Source of the DNA: Musa acuminata AAA Group
Lineage: Eukaryota > Streptophyta > Magnoliopsida > Zingiberales > Musaceae
NCBI RefSeq assembly: GCF_036884655.1
Contig: NC_088331.1
Location: 11,910,001 to 11,974,000, forward strand
Length of the DNA stretch: 64,000 bases
Direction of reading: 5' to 3'
Position numbers and translations under genes: made by a program. Below the pieces are notes generated by a model. The model had not been told where the DNA came from, did no database searches, and saw nothing but the letters and a program-made list of their open reading frames with translations. Within the stretch, counting starts at the first letter, position 1. Each line of letters starts with the position of its first letter. This document shows, piece by piece, positions 59,424 through 64,000 of the stretch.

Positions 59424-60915
59424 TGTTGGGAAATCATAGGGGGCGACATCATATGCGCAGCGGAAGAACAAGAAAACAAAAATCCCCGATTCCCAAAAAG
59501 ATGTTCATCGTCGTGCGAAGATTGGTGCGCAAAATCCGCAAAAAACACAAAACTGCGTATAGAGATTGTGTTACCTAGGGAGATCGTATATCCCTGTTTC
59601 CTTGCAGATCCTTAGGAGAGGATGAAGGAGGTCAAGCGTCCTCCTCTCTAGCGGTGATCCACACAGCAGGGTTGCGACGACGCTCCTCAAAACTCCAGGC
59701 CTACTCTGAGGGGGAGAGGGAGAGGAGAATAGGAAGGGCAAGCAAAGACTTAGCCTATGAGGCTGTGAATCCCTCCTATTTATAGAGATCCCGTGTCAAA
59801 CCCTAATAGGTCCTTCCCTAGTGGGTATTGGATCTGCATCCAATAAGACAAGGGCTCCGTCGGATATCTCATATCCGAACCTCTACTCATCGCAATGCCT
59901 ACCATATGTGTGTGACCCTCTAGGCCCAATATCGAGCTGGCCGTGAGTCATACCTGTCAGAACTCCTTCTGACTGAGTGAATTATTATCTCTGTAATAAT
60001 TCACTCGACTCATCGACTACGGAAGTACTAGGCCACTACGCCGTAGTCCCCAGACGATACAGGGGAATCCAATCCATTGGACCTGTCTGTCCTCAGTTAC
60101 CATGTACCTATAGTCCCTCATCCATCTAATATCCCAGAGACCGTATATCGAGCATGGTGCTGTCAGACCCATACAGTTTCTACTCGAGTCTCGCTCTAAT
60201 CGGATTCTCCCGGAGAACTCTTTCTCTCTCAACCTGAATGACCCTGGCCAGGGATTTGTCTGAGCAAGAACACATGGGATATTCCTCTCATTATGCCGAG
60301 AGTGGATGATCCTCTATTGACACTCAATAGCCCTCGTAAGGTCGACTACCACTCCCAATGACCAGCTGTACTAGATCTGGGGACAGCCAAACCTATAAGT
60401 CTGGTATCAAAGAGTGGAGCACTCATACAGGACATCCTTGGTGTCTCAAGTCTAAGGACCAGATACACCACTAGGACTACGGAATCGCTGTCTGACAATA
60501 AGGCATCATCAACCATCCAGCATTCCGTAAGCGGATCAATCAGTGAACTCATTCTCCAATGAGCACCTGTACTGTATCCCTAGTGTCCCTACACGAGCAG
60601 CTATGAGACCAGCTGCATCCATCATATGGACGGGTATACAGCACACCAGTCTATCCGGTTATCACGATGTCCCTCTCGAGTAACCTATGACCGGGATTAT
60701 TTAGGATATGTGTTTAAAGGTGAATCGATCTCATTATCGTGATCTCATCACGATCCGATTCCCATTGCACAAATCCAAGGACATCACAATATATATACAT
60801 TTATGCAATAGTTATAAAGTGATATACGCCAAAATATAATAAGCAAAAAGATTCTGTATCAAGTCACACGTGCCATCACTCACGTGATTGGCTTGCTGGG
60901 CACCTATGACTAGCA
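59424..60915 (-). repeat. A3 5' LTR
   Basis: 1492 bp. Minus-strand TATA box at 59777-59784. It differs from the 3' copy by about eight substitutions and a 1-bp deletion by eye. Confidence 0.96.
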
Positions 60916-61734
60916 GTAGCAAGTGTTGAGCCGGAGTCAAGACCAAGATCACGTTGGGGGTTTGAGAGTTTGTCGGAAGTCCGGACGGTAGTTATTACTA
61001 CCAGCGGTGGTACCGCCCCTGTCAGGCGGTGGTACCACTTGAGCTCGGTCTCCGAGCGATGTCAAGCGATAGTACCGCCCAGACTGAGTGGTGGTACCAC
61101 TCAATGATAGATAATAGGCGGTAGTACCGCCCAATTATGGCGGTGGTACTACTAGGACCTTGGAAATCTGGGAATGGACACTTTTGAGCTCCGAATTCAA
61201 ACTGATTTGGGCCTATATAAACCCCACCCTTTCTGCATGAAAAGGAAACCAAAAAGCTTGCTTTTATTCTGAGTATTTAAGAGCTTAAAAGTGTTGTAAA
61301 AGCTAGAGTCCTTCTCTCTCTTTCTTTCTAAGTGTTGATCATTCAAGAGAGGAGTGAAAACTTGTAAGGGTTGTCTCCTAAGCCCGTTTAAAAGGAGAAA
61401 AGCTATAAAAGGGTGGTTGGCCTTCGCCTATTGAAGGAAGGCCTCTAGTGGACGTCAGTGACCTCATCGGAGGAAGAAGCCAAAAGTGGATGTTGGTTAA
61501 GATTGACCGAACCACTCTAAATCTCGGTTTGCATTTATATTCTGCTATTTATCTTAACTGCAAACTGCCTCTATTGCTTTACATCAACTATACTTTCGTT
61601 TGCTCTCAAGTTAAAGATCTTTCCGAAATGGTTTTCATCGAAAATAGATTTCATCATACAAAAGTTGTTTTAACCGATGAAAATTTTCTGCTGCACTAAT
61701 TCATCCCCCCTCTTAGTGCTCTTGATCCTAATAG
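60916..61734 (+). repeat. S5 3' LTR, right part (with duplicated GTAGC), about 400 bp deleted
   Basis: It continues from 52208. Compared with the 5' LTR it jumps from GTCCGGACGG to TAGTTATTAC (44753 to about 45157 in the 5' copy), losing roughly 400 bp of U3, including half of the palindromic array. TATATAAA at 61214-61221. It ends CCTAATA before GAGAA. Confidence 0.9.
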
Positions 61735-62024
61735 AGAACCACTTTCTAAAGAACAGGAAGGATTTCAGACTAAGAACAATCGAAGACTACTCAAGCATAA
61801 GCTCACGTGATGGTAAACTTGAACCCCTCATGAAATTTTTAAAACAAGAATAAAAAATTAAAAGTGAACTTAAAAAAAAAAAGAAGGTGACTTTGGACGA
61901 ATCAAACTCATCCAAAGACGAGGAGAAAAACAAAGGCGAGGTGGCAAACTATGCCTTAACGACTTTCTTAAATGAGGTAAACAACTCAAATGAAACTCCT
62001 TTAATTTATTTCGAAATTACATAA
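61735..62024 (+). pseudogene. gag: S3 gag, last piece
   Basis: After the duplicated GAGAA it reads FLKNRKDFRLRTIEDYSSIS, then a stop near 61852, a Lys run, the SSKDEEKNKGEVANYAL block and the shared tail PLIYFEIT before TAA. No CCHC motif, as in S1 and S2. Confidence 0.82.
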
Positions 62025-63611
62025 TGCTTTTCATGTGTTATTTTTAATTTAGTTTAATTATTTTTCTTGAAATTTGCATCTTTAATGATGTAATGAAAAT
62101 GCCAAAAAAAATAGGGATCATGCTAAGTAATTTTGAAAATAATCATGTTTTATGATAAATAAACAAAATGATTTTGATTAAAAACGCCTTATGAAATCAT
62201 GCTTGATGTTTTAATGATGCTCTATGATTAATGAAATCATGTTTCATTTGAAGTAATGATTTGATATTATACTCAATAAGTTTATGTTTCGAATTTATGC
62301 ATAATGATTCTTAGATTTATGGATTATCGATTTTTACAAAACGTGACCTTTTAAGTTTCAAACCATAATATATGATTTTTATATAAAAAAACTTAGGCAT
62401 ACTTGTATGAAATCAAATCACTTAGATTAAAACAAAAAGGGGGAATGCATATTTTTCTTAAAAATACCTCTAAAGCTTTTCGATTTTTCAACAAGTGATT
62501 CTTAGTGATGAATCTATCTTATATAATCTCTTGAAAATTATCTTGATTTAACGATTTGAATGAGCTTTATCTTGATTTTTTAAAATTTATAACTTGAGAT
62601 TTCTTTTGCATGAATCAAGATCTCCTATGTTTCTTTTATCCACTTATAAAAGAAGAGATTTGTTGAAATAAATCATGTCTTATGACATTCATGAAAAATT
62701 GAGACATTATGCATGAATCGAGTTCTCATGAGAATCTATTTACGTTGTCTTCATTGAATTTTCTTGAAAAGATTTTGATGATTTGAATTTGAACGAGTTT
62801 TTACCTATATCGTGATTTTGATTCCTCGGAATTACTTAAGATTTGAATTTGAATCATAAAATTTCTTATGCATAAATTAAAATCTTTTTCTCCTACGTCT
62901 CCTTTTACGATTTACTAAAGAGAATATCTTTTTAGGAATTCATGACTGAAATTTTATTTTGAAGATCTCTTACTATTTGATCTTCTATGATTCTACATGC
63001 TATATATTAAAAGGAAGTATTATTGAACTCATGATCTTGATTCTCGGAATCAAATCTTGATATTTTCTTTAATTGAATCAAGATCCCTCACTTTTATTCT
63101 CGAATGATTTCTTACAGTTTATTAATGAGAATATTTGTCCAAATGAATCACAATGTTTCTATGATTTTTTTTTCTCACAACTTGAGATGATGTGCTTTGA
63201 AGTTTGGAACATGGTAAACATAAATTGATTTTTCTTTCATCTTTCGAAACTTCCTTATATTCATTTAATGTATATCTCATCACCTAATTCTTCTTGATAT
63301 TTTTCATATGATGATATGAATGCATGAAATACTTATGATATTGTGTTGATGCTCTAAAATGATATAAATTTGCTAGCTTATGAGTATCATGTATGATATG
63401 ATAATTGATAGTTGAACTTCTCCTTTTTGTTGATGACAAAGGGGGAGAAGTATGATGATGTTATATATAAGTTTATGATAATATGTTACTTGGATTTTTG
63501 AATCCAAGAGTTCTATCAATATGACATATTGATAGGGGGAGTTTATTTAAACTCCGGGAGTTAAGGTTAACTCCGTCATCAATTAGTTGTCATCATCAAA
63601 AAGAAGAAGAT
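62025..63611 (+). other. S3 3' internal region: no pol, PPT-like repeats
   Basis: About 1.6 kb, AT-rich, with no supportable gene. AACAAAAAGGGGGAATG at 62430-62446, GACAAAGGGGGAG at 63435-63447, GATAGGGGGAG at 63532, and a purine-rich but degenerate tract (AAAAAGAAGAAGAT) at 63598-63611. Confidence 0.75.
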
Positions 63612-64000
63612 TGTTAAATCTCATATTTTGATGGTAAAACCAATTGATAAGTCTTTATGATCTGATCTGTGTTTTGAGTGACGCGGGATGCTTCGATCAG
63701 GGAGAGACAATTAAAGCAAGAAGAATCATGTTGTGCTGGAGGAAAACGTGTCAGAAGATTAGACGTCGGGCCGGAGGATCGATCGACATATCGATAGAAG
63801 GCTTCGGGCCATCGATTCGGGCATTGGGCCAAGAAGAGCGGATATTGCTCTAAGGATATCGGAGTTGCAGAGATCAAATGATCGATTGGGAAATAGGCTG
63901 CAAGATCGGACGATGTGCCGAAGAATCGGACGAAGCGTCGATGGACCAATGACATGTCGGACAACATGATTCATGCTAAGTAATAATTGTCTAAATCAAA
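63612..64000 (+). repeat. S3 3' LTR, first 389 bp (window ends)
   Basis: It begins TGTTAAATCTC and aligns with 35504 onward (TCATATTTTGATGGT, then CCAATTGATAAGT). The ORFs in it are LTR readings and not genes. Confidence 0.9.

Larger units (their letters stand above)
52209..60915 (-). mobile_element. A3: Angela-like copia element, minus strand, youngest insertion, nested in the S5 3' LTR
   Basis: Perfect target duplication GTAGC at 52204-52208 and 60916-60920. LTRs 52209-53701 and 59424-60915 differ at only about nine places by eye over 1.49 kb, which points to a recent insertion. Primer site complement at 59411-59422. The pol frame is open over 987 codons. Gag lacks its start codon, the gag-pol joint has one stop, and the RNase H end is frameshifted. 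Confidence 0.95.
44584..61734 (+). mobile_element. S5: Sirevirus element with gag and pol, nested in the S3 gag (its 3' LTR broken by A3)
   Basis: Perfect target duplication GAGAA at 44579-44583 and 61735-61739. 5' LTR 44584-45948, gag and pol remnants 45998-50590, non-coding 3' region with PPT repeats to 52101, 3' LTR 52102-52208 plus 60921-61734. It is the only S element here with pol. No env-like frame follows pol. The coding part is heavily decayed. Confidence 0.9.
35504..64000 (+). mobile_element. S3: gag-only Sirevirus-type element nested in T1, broken by S4 and S5, running off the window
   Basis: 5' LTR 35504-37069, primer site 37072-37083, gag in three pieces (37119-37280, 44103-44583, 61735-62024), non-coding 3' region 62025-63611, 3' LTR from 63612. 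No pol is present in its own sequence. The left target copy should be AACAT (35499-35503). The right one is outside the window, about 1.2 kb past the end if the two LTRs are equal in length. Confidence 0.88.

Overview
This 64 kb window is plant nuclear DNA made almost entirely of LTR retrotransposons of the Ty1/copia superfamily. No intact host gene is visible. The reverse-transcription primer sites match plant initiator tRNA-Met (TGGTATCAGAGC). Two element types dominate. One is Sirevirus-like (S1-S5): LTRs run TGTTGAATC...CTAACA, several polypurine tracts lie upstream of the 3' LTR, and the gag and RNase H are of SIRE type. The other is Tork/Angela-like (A0-A3): LTRs run TGCTAGTC...CCCAACA, with a single gag-pol frame. 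A Tnt1/Tork-like copy (T1) is also present. The style of the elements suggests a monocot, perhaps Zingiberales (Musa/Ensete), but this is an impression and is not proven by the sequence.

Layout. 1-8056: S1, a Sirevirus-type element with gag but no pol; its 5' LTR is cut by the window start. 8057-9135: A0, an old rearranged Angela-like fragment that hosts S1. 9136-9380: a short, stop-free piece of a cytochrome P450 gene (CYP86 clan, CYP96-like, minus strand). 9381-35503: T1, split by S2. S2 (10524-34593) is a gag-only Sirevirus-type element whose 3' LTR is split by A1 (16432-34207, plus strand). The 5' LTR of A1 is itself split by A2 (17357-26425, minus strand). At 35503 T1 is cut again by S3 (35504 to beyond 64000, gag-only). 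The S3 gag is broken by S4 (37281-44102, gag-only) and by S5 (44584-61734, with a decayed pol). The 3' LTR of S5 is broken by A3 (52209-60915, minus strand, nearly identical LTRs, intact 987-codon pol frame).

The nesting is read from paired target-site duplications: GTAAC (S2), AGGAT (A1), GGATT (A2), CTCTT/ATCTT (S4), GAGAA (S5) and GTAGC (A3). Two chains are four insertions deep: T1>S2>A1>A2 and T1>S3>S5>A3. The P450 fragment touches the LTR ends of A0 and T1, so the whole stack may sit inside one ancestral P450 gene.

Biology of interest. (1) Four S elements carry a gag without a CCHC zinc knuckle, share the same tail and have no pol, so they look like an amplified non-autonomous lineage. 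(2) Angela-like leaders carry a conserved series of hairpins: four share the same tip (TCGAG-TCC-CTCGA) but have different outer stems. (3) A1, A2 and A3 share defects in a mosaic pattern (an RNase H duplication in A1+A2, an 8-bp deletion in A1+A3), pointing to recombination and to mobilisation of defective copies in trans. (4) S-type LTRs carry arrays of a near-palindromic GGCGGT/ACCGCC motif upstream of the TATA box and a C-tract stem-loop beside the primer site.
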